Positions 1-11,239 of a stretch of DNA of 64,000 bases are shown piece after piece (positions within the stretch are counted from its first letter, which is position 1; every line of letters starts with the position of its first letter). The DNA is from Sphagnum compactum (Eukaryota > Bryophyta > Sphagnopsida > Sphagnales), in assembly GCA_965153455.1 (NCBI GenBank), contig OZ234501.1:15922855-15986854 (forward strand), given 5' to 3'. The position numbers and the translations under genes are program-made. The notes under the pieces were generated by a model, which was given only the letters and a program-made list of their open reading frames with translations, was not told the DNA's origin and did not search any database.

Positions 1-610
1 ACCAAACCTCGCTCTAACAACTCACAGAACACCCACACACACACGCTCTGATCTTTCAACAAAAATGATTTACTCATACGCGGATCAGCACATCGGATCA
101 CAGAATACAGATCCTTGTGCCTTACATTGGATTAAACAAACCAGCAACTATTTCATGCCTGATCTGTAGTACACATCATCACGGATCCAACAGCAATTTC
201 AGGTGTGGCCTTTGAGGTCAGATCTCTTTGTGTTCAACAACATTCTGCTACCCACAGCTCAGATGCAGTGCAGGATCCTACAAACACACATTCCCCCTTA
301 CAGATGCTCACTCTCTCTTCTACATGCCCCTAAGTCTAAGGCTCGGACCCTTCAGGTTCTCATCAATCCTTGGCATCACCCTCCATCTCCATTGCATCCA
401 GACATCACACAACTGCTCAACAACGTCACTTTCGCAGCGGAGAGATTCAACAACTAGCCAAGCAGCTGCAAGAACAAAGCAAGAACCACACAAAAAAACT
501 GAAAACTCAGAATGCTGTCCCCGTCTTCCTATCCTCCTCCTCCCATTTCTTCCTTAGCTTCCTTCACAGGCTCCCCATGCACCGTTACAATCTTCATGTC
601 CCCAAAATCA
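1..610. other. Intergenic DNA, no gene recognised
   Basis: Moderately AT-rich sequence with C-rich stretches. Short open frames of up to about 109 codons overlap one another in different frames, start at arbitrary ATGs and show no domain or splice structure I recognise. Nothing here supports a gene call. It could be the edge of a transcription unit lying outside the window. Confidence 0.4.
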
Positions 611-653
611 TAAACCCGCCGCCTTCATTAAGTCCGTTTTTCCGGCGGGTTTA
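611..653. repeat. GC-rich 11-bp perfect inverted repeat (hairpin)
   Basis: TAAACCCGCCG at 611-621 is matched exactly by its reverse complement at 643-653, with a 21-nt loop. It is much more GC-rich than the surroundings. It could be an extruding or RNA hairpin, or the scar of a small inverted-repeat element; no role is shown. Confidence 0.7.
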
Positions 654-1745
654 ACTCTTAAACCCTTAAAGCAAAAATCAGCTTTCCTAATCCAGGAGCC
701 ACTAACAGGCTCCCTGTTCGGCCACCCCTTAACCAGTCACAACAAGTCTAAGTCTGGTTCCAGGTTTTCTCCCAAGTTCAAAAGCCATGACCTCTGGGTA
801 CACCTGAGAACCAGACCCAGAACCTGTTAAACTACAACAAGGCTAAAACTGATTGTGAACAATATAAAATTAATAAGAAGATCAGTATGTATACTGATAG
901 TTTGGTTCATAGGACATGGCTGGGCATGAGCCACTTAGTTTTCGAAATAATCTTTTAATCTATTAGTAAGCACATTTAAAATGAATGAACCACCTGCTAT
1001 ATAGAAAGACAAGTATGACATAGTTGGGTAGGTGAGGGAATCTAAAAATGTATTTACACTACAAAGTGGCTGGATTGGATTATATTCCAACCGAACCAGC
1101 CAACACTAATTTACAAATTGGCAATGCTTATCATTACTACCGAAAATTAAAAATTGGTTAGACCCAAATTTATGTGCTTGCAACTCAAGCTACAATTAGT
1201 TAACTGTTGCATCCAAGCTAACTTAGAGCAATAAAGGTGCGTTCACACTTGACGTTAGGGACTCTAGTGTTGAGTTCCTTAATACCATACTAGTCATTTA
1301 AGACTTAAACTTTACTTATGGTGAAGATTTTATGTTAAACTAACATTCTCTTTACATTCAGCTATGGCCCATTTAACATTGGGTGTCACCTAGGATGCCA
1401 CCTAGATTTGCAATTAACATTGCTTTAACATCAAGAGTGAATGCACCATAATTGAAGGAAGAAATACGCAATCAAGCCAAGAGCATAGTAATGGTAGTGA
1501 CACATTTGGAGTGACTTACTCATAGATAGATTTTTGAAATTCATGATCTGTGACTTCACCTCCATTCTGAGGTTTTGCTTTCAACTTACTGCTTCTGCTA
1601 GGACATCCATGTGAAACTGTACAGAGAATCTCCCTCCAGCCATTGGAAACCCCACATGCTCCCAGACTTCTTCTCTGCTTCCTCTCTGGTTGGTAAAATC
1701 ACGGCTCTCTTAGTTAGACGTAACATGTTGAGCATCCAGTTACAC
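654..1745. other. Non-coding AT-rich intergenic DNA
   Basis: Frequent stops in all frames. No coding exon, tRNA-like structure, LTR or tandem array was recognised. Confidence 0.4.
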
Positions 1746-1749
1746 AAAT

Positions 1750-2490
1750 TTCTATATCAAACTAGCATGATCCTTTTCTAGCAGGTTTGCAAAATGCACC
1801 CTGACTGCAATGCTGGAACGCATGTCCAAATCCCTGTCCAAAATTGCCCCAAACCCACACAAGTTCACACAATTAAAAAAACACATTGACACAAAATGTA
1901 TCTTCACATACTGTCTGTCAACGTGTTGCAAGAAGACCTTACTGCAGAGCATGACAGAGGGGCGTTGCAATGCCTGGGAGAAATTACATGAACGACTTTT
2001 CAGTGCTTTTAGTGGCAGATTTGGGAAATGATGACAGAGAAAAGGTTGCAGAAGCTCATCCTTTGTAGAAACAAGCTTGGAAAATCAAAGAAATTTCCTG
2101 ATTGCTCCTCAGGTGGTGATTGGCACTGGACCTTTGGGAGCAGAAATCCATGGAAAATGGAGCATATTCTCTGCTATTTAACAATACATGATACCAACGG
2201 GCTTTGTACAAACCCTAAACATCCACTAGGTATGTGTGAAGGACCTGGATATAGCACCAAGAAAGAAGCACGAAACAAATAGTGGAGCTTTTCTGCAGTT
2301 AAATCAAGTAAGCATTTTCTCATTAAATATATTGTCACTCACTTAAACCATTTTGAGAGACAAAACAAAGGTCTCTATTAGTGGGTAGCAACCGTCCTTT
2401 TTTGCCTGTTTTTAGATGTGCAGCATATCACCTAAAACACAACTGCAACAAAGAAGACAGCTCTGGAACGTCCTTTGTCAATAGAAAACA
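1750..2490. repeat. Duplicated 3' flank of the SEC15-like genes
   Basis: Read on the minus strand, this flank downstream of the 2.5-4.9 kb gene matches two other places. The part at about 1.99-2.49 kb is nearly identical by eye to 45.54-45.99 kb (plus). The part at about 1.75-2.1 kb is more loosely similar to 43.44-43.80 kb (plus), downstream of the second SEC15-like gene. The shared non-coding flank shows that duplication copied genomic DNA with the genes, not retrocopied mRNA. The short open frames here fall inside this repeat and are not supported as genes. Confidence 0.65.
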
Positions 2491-2501
2491 AAAAAGTTAC
2501 T

Positions 2502-4909
2502 CTAAGACATTGCCCTGCAGTGATCACTATGAACAAACTTTTCCCAAACGCTAATGACCGTGCGTGAGTCAACGTCAAGCTCGTACGCATCCTTCAGAAA
2601 AATGTAGTAATCTTCTCGAGAAAGTCGGTCCGGCAATAGCTGCGGCTCGATACTCATTAGCATGTCCACCCACTTCCGGGCATTACTTAGAGCAGAACTA
2701 ATAAGTCCATACGTGTCAGTACTTCGAAACCATGATCCATCTATATCCTCTGCAAAACGTTGAATCTCTTGAATGTTGGAGTTGATCGCCGTCACGGCAT
2801 GTATATTGAAATTCTCCACTACGTTATTTGAAAACATTCCGACTATGCAATTATCCAGCTCGAACAGCAAGCTGGTGAAACAATTATGTTTTTCACATAA
2901 ATTGTCATCGAGTCCTGGGTGCTCGAGAATCGCCGCCAATAGCTTTAAGTAGTTATCAACCGGTTTCAGGTAGTCCATTTGAGCCGCCTGAGTGCTATCC
3001 TCGGGAAGCCAGTTAATGCGCAGAAACGTGGCCTCCCACTTCATTTCTGAGAACACGGCCTGGTTTATTGTTGTCCATGCGCAATGCTTCAAAGGTTCCC
3101 ACCGTTGAACATCATTACAGCTCAGGTCCCACTCCAAGTTGTCGCCAATCAGCAGCGGGTATTTATCTTTCACTTCCCGCTTGAAATATTTGCTTCCAGG
3201 AAAATCACGTAATTGACAAGCATTCAGAAAGAGTTGTATTCCTTCCTTTACACTGAGTTGTCGGTGTTTGAAAGACGTGGAGATTGCTTGCGGCAGCACG
3301 TGTGTAATCAACTGGACCAAATGTGTCCTTACCATTTCGTAATAGTGTCTCTCCTCTTCAGCACCAGAGAGAGAACTCGCACATCCTTTCACAAAGGACA
3401 GGATGGCCTCAATGCACTCCGGAACAGCATGCGAGCATCCGCCCGTAGACGGCAATGTGATCGGCGAAGTAGGGGTTTCGATTGCACCAAATGGAACGAC
3501 GCACTCCGTGTACAAAAGGTACTCCTCCTTTGTTGTGAGCATCGTCATTTCTTGAAGGTTGTCCATTGCAAGGATGTTGTCGATCCTCTGGCTACACTCC
3601 GTAAACATTCTCTTGTAATCGTCCTCAAGACATGGGCCAGCCTGCTGAAACATGTAATTTTTCAATAACTGGAGCGACTCTCATTTTGCTGTTGAGCATA
3701 GAGGTAGAAAATTCCAATCTTGAACTTCGAACCTAGTTAGGCCATGCTATGACAGCTTACTGTACAACATTAAAATGCTCGTGACTCCCTCATTCCCTGG
3801 CAGTGCAGGTCCCATGAAACTGTGAAAGCTATCAATAACGTGAACACAAGAGAGACAAGGGATCAGAGTTGGTATATTGTATTATGTACCTGGACCGAGT
3901 GTTGCTGTGTCACGGACGTTGGTGTCACAGAGCTCTCCACCATCTCCTGCAAATGTTCAAGTTGACGTTTCAGTGAACGACTAACACTTGCACCTGCGGG
4001 TTATCGACTAAGTCAAAATGCGATGTGATGCCCACAAAGATCAAACAAGCTGTTCCACTCCTCGTGAGTGCAGTTCTGTTAAACAATTGTCAAGCCGGAT
4101 TGGAGTTCAACACAAGGAAAGTCGAAAAATGTCTTACTCCAAACATTTGTGATTCAGAGTTTGGTTTCATTTACCTGCAAGGGTTGCTGTGTCGCTGATA
4201 TTGGCGTCATAGAGCTCTCTAAAATCTCCTGCATGTACAACGGGAAGTTTTAGTGAACGACTGACATTTGCACCCGCGGCTTATTGACTAAGCTGGTCGT
4301 AAAGCGATGTAATGCCCTCGAAGATCAAAACACGCTGTTCCACTTCTTGTGAGCGAAGTCCTGTCAAATCATTGCCAAACATTGGAGTTTGACACAAAGG
4401 CAGTACAAAAAACCATCTTACTCCAAACATTCGTGCATCAGGATTGATCAGTGTAATACCTCAATAAGACGTTGCAGCTCGAAGTTCTGGACTTCGAGGA
4501 AAGCAGTGCGCTCTCTTGCGGCATCGTCACCACGTCCTATACCCTGCAGGTGCACGAGGGTGCAGAGACTTTCCACCATCTCCTGCAGAGACTTGAGTTT
4601 TCCATCAAATCTGCCCGGACTGAGTAACCGCTGTAGACTGTTGTCAGCCTCGATCTTTTCCTTGAGACTGTTAGTCTGTTTCTGCAAGCCTTCTAAGACT
4701 TTCCTAGCATCATCGTCCATGTTCCTGCCCGACTCCGCTGCTAATGTCACCAGCTTATCCAGGATTGCTTTAAGTATCTTCAACTTGTCGAGTGTTTCCT
4801 TGTAACCCTTTGCCGTCTTCTTCAAACGATTTTTAGCTTTTACGGCTGTATCGAGGCTGCTAATTATGGTCTGGACACTAGATAATGCACTCAGAAAATG
4901 CGTCGCCAT
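2502..4909 (-). CDS. SEC15: SEC15-like exocyst subunit, four exons (gene 1)
   Basis: Four exons on the minus strand with in-phase GT-AG introns: 4909-4460 (150 codons), 4228-4175 (18), 3946-3890 (19) and 3641-2502 (379 plus stop), about 566 residues. Exon 1 is a heptad-rich, probably coiled-coil N terminus. The last exon is all-helical and follows the order of the SEC15 C-terminal region: a VPECIEAILSFVKG block, a middle WxxxxxxINWLPE block, FNIHAVTAI followed by IQRFAED, and near the end DSRTVISVWEKF. SEC15 links vesicles to the exocyst at the plasma membrane by binding Rab GTPases; that role is family knowledge. The protein is shorter than usual SEC15 (near 800 residues), so it is a divergent or N-terminally reduced form. 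The start is the first ATG of an exon whose paralogue begins at the matching place. Exons 2 and 3 are duplicated copies of one mini-exon. Family assignment is by eye and needs a profile search. Confidence 0.7.
3890..4228 (-). repeat. Tandemly duplicated mini-exon of SEC15-like gene 1
   Basis: Exons at 4228-4175 and 3946-3890 encode related peptides, EILESSMTPISATQQPLQ and EMVESSVTPTSVTQQHSVQ. Each is bounded by AG and GT and both are phase 0, so either or both can be included without breaking the frame. The flanking intron sequence is also similar. The paralogue at 40.9 kb has one such exon (41552-41608, with TPRAVTQQ). Confidence 0.75.
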
Positions 4910-5470
4910 CTTATGTAGCCTCGATTATCTTAGAGTTTCATCTGTACTCGATCAAGGGACAGCGGTCACAAGACAAACATTAAATGAATACCTTGACAGC
5001 CGGCTAATCAAGTCGAAAACTAAACAGTTGAGTAGGAGGATCCGATAATGATATGCCACAAGAGCAGGGCATACTCTCTCAAAACAGAACTGCAAACTCG
5101 ACGACGATGATCCGGCGATCTCGGCTATTTATTCTCTCTCTCTCAAGATCACTTTCAATCTCTCATGAAGAAGGGATTCGTTGCAGCACACTTCTCTTTC
5201 TCTATCTCTGTCCCTCAATTCTCTATCTCTCTTTTGAAGCTCTCATGAAGAAGAAATCAAGTGCAGCATGCCTCTATCTGTGTCTGATCTGTCTCTCTCC
5301 CGGAGAAAGATCAATTTCAGACTCTCAAGAAGAAGAAATAGATCGCAGCACCGCTTTCCTCTCTCTCGCTCTAGGATATAGATCAGTTGGAAGCTCTCGT
5401 GAAGAAGGAATTCATTGCAGTAATTTCTCTCTCAACTCTCTCGGTTGCATGCTTCACATAATATTTCACG

Positions 5471-5514
<44 letters not shown>

Positions 5515-5775
5515 GACAAGGACAAAGATAAAGTTCCAAGCTCTCACAAAAGATCAAGAAGAAATGGTTTGCAGCGAAGTTCCATTACATCAAGTTCACG
5601 CACCTTCGACCTTTTTGGTATCCTACCGCAATGCTCAATCGCAGGAGCTTGCCTCGATGAAAGACATCATCTTCGACGACGACTACAGAAGACGAGTGCT
5701 TCGTCTCCGATCTTCGCTTCCGCCGCACGCTTCTCCTCATTGCCAAAACACACATACCTTTATATAATAATATGA
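4910..5775. repeat. 5' flank of SEC15-like gene 1 with a degenerate minisatellite
   Basis: A motif like CTCTC(A/G)TGAAGAAG followed within 15-20 bases by GCAGCA or a variant recurs near 5160, 5241, 5322, 5394 and 5540, about every 70-145 bp, with CT-rich filler. A pure CT microsatellite lies at 5476-5511. The 240-codon open frame across it on the plus strand is Ser/Leu-rich translated microsatellite, not a gene. The block lies just upstream of gene 1 (minus strand) and may overlap its promoter or 5' UTR; I see no clear TATA box. Confidence 0.6.
5476..5511. repeat. CT/GA dinucleotide microsatellite
   Basis: About 18 uninterrupted TC units, on the side of gene 1 where its promoter should be. 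GA/CT tracts are common near plant transcription starts. Confidence 0.9.
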
Positions 5776-5826
5776 TATTATATACTAGTTGAGGTTTACC
5801 CTTTACCAGGGGACAGTATTTGTTGG

Positions 5827-5846
5827 CCTTGCCTTGGTAGGCAAGG
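5827..5846. repeat. Short hairpin in R1 with a loop inverted between copies
   Basis: Arms CCTTGCCT and AGGCAAGG enclose TGGT. In the right R1 copy (46154-46172) the same arms enclose ACCA, the reverse complement of TGGT. Confidence 0.7.
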
Positions 5847-8489
5847 ATATTGTGTTTAGATGTAGTAGCTTAAGGGATTTTGGCCCCTAGGTAATAGGTC
5901 TAATTTTTATATGAGGATTTTTGAATAATGATATTTATTTTGGGAGCTTGTGTTGAAACTTGAGATTAGTTATAGAGTTATAATATTTTGAAGGATTTTG
6001 GTATGTATTAATCTGAAATAATGAATTATAATTAATATAGGATGACTTTGGAAAGTTTCAATTGCCCGAGGTGATACATATGTATCACCAGACTTCTAGA
6101 TTTTATATTTTAGTGTGTTCCATAAATATAGAAGGTTGATTAAAAATTTATACTTCTTATAGCCAGATTGGTCCTAAACCCGAAACTTAACCTTTGGTTG
6201 CAAGACTCTAGTATGTTGGTACAAAGCATTGTTGTTCAAATGAGGATTCTTTTAGCGGAATGGTTGGTTCTACTTTTTGTATTTTTCATAAAATCGACAG
6301 CCTATCAGTTCCAGGTCTAAGAGTTTTCTCAAAAACTAAATTCACTCGTAAGTTTAGATTCACTCATGTTTAGAACCAAATTTTTGGTTGCTGCATCAGA
6401 CCTAATACTGGGCTTGAAGTGTGGCAATACCTTACCCTAAGGTCAGTTTGGTCATTATATAATTCTCAAAATAGTAAAATGAAATGTTGTGAAAAAATGA
6501 AGTTGACATGTTGAAAATCATCATAATTATTGTAGGCTACACTCTGAATAATTTCACTACTCATATCACAATATTATAGTAGATGATGGAAAATTATATA
6601 GTTTCAAAATTAAAAAATGAATTCATGTTTTGAAAAAAAAAATATTATTCATTTTCTCAATGTGGAAACTGACCCTATCCTGCGGTAATAAAAGAAATCA
6701 TGTTTAAGATATTGTACTTCTTGGTCGTGGGCAACACCAAATTTGAACACCATCTACTTTAAAGTTTAAACCATCCATGGTGATCCCGAAGAGCGAAATG
6801 GTAGCTCCCTTGATCCTTTATCCTTCTAGATACCAACAGCAGCTACCAAAGTATAACATGTTGACAATCACTTGAAATTATCAAAGTGAAACCTCTCAGT
6901 TCAATGTCTTGGAAATTTGGCAACCCTTGAATCCCAATAAAGTCATTTCTTCAATTTTTGAAGACGGCCATCAAGGGTATAGAATACCCTATTGTCACCA
7001 ATGGTTCCAGGTTCCAAAAAGAAAGAACCAATGAACAATGGTGGAAACTCAAAACCTGGCAATGTTCTTTTCCTCAATTTGTGATGTTGCTGAAGTGGCA
7101 AATCATGCATACGAATTTTTAGCCAAATTTGGCAATATTCAAAATATGAAAGTGAAAAAAATCTTAAGCACCCTTTCATGTTGTATGCAGTTGTGGCAAC
7201 TTTTATTTCTGAAAAAGCAGTTTTTTGGCCCTCCAAAAAACCCAAAAAAAGGGGAATTTATGACAGAATATTCCTTTTGCAAAACATGTTTGACCAAATG
7301 TGGAGAATTTGTCATTAAAAAATTGCTAGTCTAAACACACTAGGTCCAACAGTACTTAAAAATAGTTTGAGAATAAAATCAAATAAGGTTCAAAGTTCCA
7401 TATGTATTGGTAGAAAAAAGATAAGAAGAAGACCCTTCAAGTTTCCATTGGCCCACTCTCCGTGTAGTCAGACCTTGTTTTGACTGGGATCCATAAGTAT
7501 AGGAGAAGGGCCTGAGTACAGGCCCTTCTGTGATTGAGATCTGTGCCCCAGGCTGGTAGGCTGAGGGAACAAGTTGAAAATCACAAAGGGGCCTGTACTC
7601 AGGTTCTTTTCCTTCGTAAGGCAGAGCTGGGATTCTTTTCACTTTTAGAAATAGTGATAGGCTGGCTGGTACCTTCCACCCAGAAGATCCCGCTTGCTGA
7701 AAACAGGTTTTTTCAGGCAGGTAATGGAGCTGAAATTGTAAAGGAAAAATCCAGGCAGTGCTTTATGGCAAGGTAACACTCTCTTGAAATCCACCAACCC
7801 AATATTTTGTTGTCATCTCTGACAATCAACTAGTCGGACAGCCATCTCTTTGCAACTGTTATCGACTTTACACACAGTAATTTAAGTACTACTACAGTTA
7901 CACCTTCTAAATTTAAACTGCACCGCTTACAATTGTGGACATGCAGCAAGCGCACTAAACTTTAAAAGTAGTATGAAGTAAAACTGCAACACACCAACCC
8001 CAATTGGGTGGTCACCATTGAAGTAGTGGGCACTGGGTGGGCCAGTAGCGCCTTATGGTAGCACCTTAAGAAAGGCTAGTCCTGAATCCAAATAAACAAA
8101 TGGTTGGTAACATTGATGATGCAACTCAACATTGGAAACTGATCCTCAAACCCTGAAATGTACCAGTGTTGGGTGGTTCTCACTGGGATCCTTGGTTCTC
8201 AGATCACTTCTCAGAAGGAGAACCGATATCCTAAAAGGTGATAGTTGGTTTGAGTATCAGATCAACAGCTCTCACTCAGGTGAGAATTGGATATTATTTA
8301 TTTATTTATTTGGAGTACTGGGTTGATTATATGAGAGAACCGAAACTTGCATCTTAGCTTAGTAGTTAGATTAGGGTTAGTAAGTAGATTAAGTTAGCTT
8401 AGGTTAGTACTAAGATTAGGTTAGTTTGTAAGTAGTGGCATCCACTATATAAAAATCCCTTTGGGGTTAACTATTCTTAATCAAGTTTA

Positions 8490-9290
8490 ACCCCATTCTT
8501 AATCAAGTTTTGTGTTGATCGTTTGCATTGTTCTTTGTTTCATTTTTTTCTTTTGTTTTTTTGTGTTGCACTTTGTGTTGTTCCTTTGTGTTGTTAATGT
8601 TGTCAATTCATCCCATTGGTAGTTTGTTAAGTTGTTGGTGTTGTAAGTTTATCTAATTGCTTTTTCTATTGTTAGTTTATCGCATTGCTAGTTTGTTGCA
8701 CTTTTTTTGTTATTGTTGGTTCATTGTGTTATTGATTCGTCACATTGTTTTTGCTATTGTTGGTTCATTGTGTTGTTGGTTCTTCACATTGTTGGTTTGT
8801 TGTGCATTGTTAATTCATCATGCGTCGGCTCATGTCACATTACAAGTTCGTCATGTTGCTAATTTGTGTCACATTGTTTGTTTGTTATGATGTTGGTTTG
8901 TGTCAAATTGCTAATTTGTGTCGCGTTGTTGGATCATGCTGAGTTGCTAGTTCATTAAGTTATTACAAGTCCATAGCGTTGTTATGGGTTGATTTTGTTG
9001 CTTCTGTTTCTACTAGTTTGTTCCATTGTTGGTCGTACTACTATTTTTTTATATTGTTGGTTTTGTTGTTGGTCTTACTATTAGTACTTTGTCGTGTTGT
9101 TGGTCTTGCTATTGGTTCGCCATGTTGTTGGTGTAGCCAGTTCGTTGCATTGCTAGTGTTGCTACTAGTTCATCATATTGCTAGTTGTGTTGTTGGTTCA
9201 TAAATACTCATTTAAATCGGGCCCCCCTAATACTATTGTTGGTTTGTCACATCATTGTCATTGCTATTAGTTCGTTGTGTTGTTTGTGCC
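8490..9290. repeat. TTG/GTT-rich simple-sequence tract inside R1
   Basis: About 800 bp of degenerate units built on GTTGGTTC, TTGCTAG and TCATTGTGTTG. It reads as Leu/Val/Cys-rich nonsense in some frames, which explains the open frames here. The same tract is at 49.2-50.05 kb, so it is part of R1 and older than the R1 duplication. Confidence 0.75.
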
Positions 9291-11239
9291 ATAGTGAAAT
9301 ACTGCCCCCGGGCCCCTCCCACTGCCTTGTGCTCGTGGAGTTCCTTTGCAATTAGAAAGAAAGGGAAAATTTTTGCATATGCTTATAAAAATAATTTAAC
9401 ATTTGCATGTGCTTACAAAACAAATAAAGGAAATTTTTGAATAATTTGTAATTTTTTTTGTAGATTCTTGCATTTTAAATTGCCTTATAAGGTAGGTTTT
9501 GGCCTTTTAGTTTATCATACATTTGTTTGGATTTTCTTTTCCATCTCAAAGTTGCATTCATTTGTGAAAATTGAAAATGGTTCAATCTTCTGAAAATGAA
9601 ATTTTGATAAATAAAAATACATGTGAAGTGTTTATGAATCATGATGTAATGGAAATGAATATGAAATAAACCCCTAGTTTTCAAATTGAAAGGAGCCAAA
9701 ACCTAGAAAGTGAAATAAATAAACATATAAATTACATGTTCAAATAACAACATGTGGAAATCACATGTTAAAAATTCTTTATGTTGGGATTTTTTTGTGT
9801 GAATGATAAAAAGGATGTTGATGTCAAATGCTTACAAATAATGACATGTATTATTAATCCAATTTTGTTCAGTAACATTAAAACCCAAGTAGGAAAAGGT
9901 ATATACTATAATACACAATACAACAAATGGAATAACAACATTGAAAAAGCATGTGAATCCAAACCATTACATTATTGCAAAAATGTTTGAGGAAAACACA
10001 AACATTCCATTGAAAGGAGGAATGAAGAAACAACCTACAAAAAAAAAACAAATCAAATTCATCTAACAGTGTAATTATCAATTTGTTTATTGCCAAAAAA
10101 CCTTTCTAAAAGGATCATATGCAAGAGATTTTTTTTTTTGAAGATATGGACTTGTTTATTGTCAAAAATCATCTACCCATGCAATTTGTTGAAAATCTAT
10201 GGATGAAGCATCTATGTTTGCATTTGTGTCCAAAATTGGTCTTTCTTTCCATAAAGAAATTTTCACAAGAAGTGTTCCATAAGTTGGTAGAAAAAACTAA
10301 ATAGTTGTACCTTTTACCAACTTTGGCAAAATGTAATTAACATGGATTTAGTTAATTTTGGATTAAATTGTCAATTGTGGGCTTTTTTAAACTTAGTGGT
10401 TAGGATTAAATTTGAAACAAACATTATTAACATTTGTTTTTGCATCATTTGGTGGCCCCCAAATGAAATTTTCTCTTTAACTTTTCAACTTCCCATTGTC
10501 AATTGTTAATTCTGAACTTTTCAAAAGTTCGAAATTAATTAAGTACATGATAATGTTGCAACAATGAGCTTTGATTTTTGTATTTCAAAAGGAGTGCATG
10601 ACATATTTGCTTTTGTGATTAATTTTTTAGGAGTTAATTGGTAGCCAAAACATGTTACGTTTAATTTTTTTAAGACTTTGCAAATACCTCTTGGAAACAT
10701 TTGGCCAAAAACTTGATTGAGTTATTAGAAAATTATAACTTAAAAAAAAAGATATTGCTTATGTGAAAGATGAAAGGTTTAACTTGAAGACAATGACTTT
10801 TGCATGAAAATTAGTTGTAAATTATGACATTTTAAGCTTGGAAGAAAGTTATCAATGTGTTTGTTTTGGGCATGCATTTTCCAAGGCTTTTGATATGTTA
10901 TGTAAGTAGATGAAAAAGTTTATAAAGACTTGACATGTGTTTCTATTAAGACCACACAAGGAGATTTGCAAAAGTGTATAACTTGACAAAAAAAATCTAG
11001 GAAAGGTTAATAAGAGCGGACCAAAACATGTGTTGAATTTAGTTTGGTTTCAAGGAAGTTGAATACACTAATGAAGATAAGGTTATTTATTTATTTATAT
11101 TATTGTAATGAAAAATATATAAGTTGTAGTTTTTATAATTAATTTCAATTAGTAGGACTTTCAACAAATTGTTTTTTCTTTTGCATATTTACAAGTAAAA
11201 TTATCTTTTTTTAAAAGGCATTGTAATTTCAAAATATAG

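Larger units (their letters stand above)
5787..11239. repeat. Long non-coding repeat R1, left copy (uninterrupted)
   Basis: This 5.4-kb block is matched in the same order and orientation by 46108-50049, 57289-57573 and 62489 to the window end. Anchors shared with the second copy include the start near GTTGAGG, the GGACAGTATTTGTTGG block, the CAGTTCCAGGTCTAAG block, the TTG-rich tract and the AT-rich tail. No long open frame or retroelement domain was found. The two copies differ by several indels of 100-600 bp. It may be a large non-autonomous transposon or a segmental duplication; I see no terminal repeats. Since the right copy runs off the window, the true right end is unknown and may lie past 11.24 kb. 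Confidence 0.75.

Noticed and set aside
5053-5775. 240-codon open frame on the plus strand
   Set aside because: It is a translation of the CT-rich minisatellite and microsatellite (Ser/Leu runs), with no domain and no conserved start.
8657-9203. Cys/Leu/Val-rich frames of 74-77 codons
   Set aside because: Translations of the TTG-rich tract within R1; the second copy has different frames and stops.
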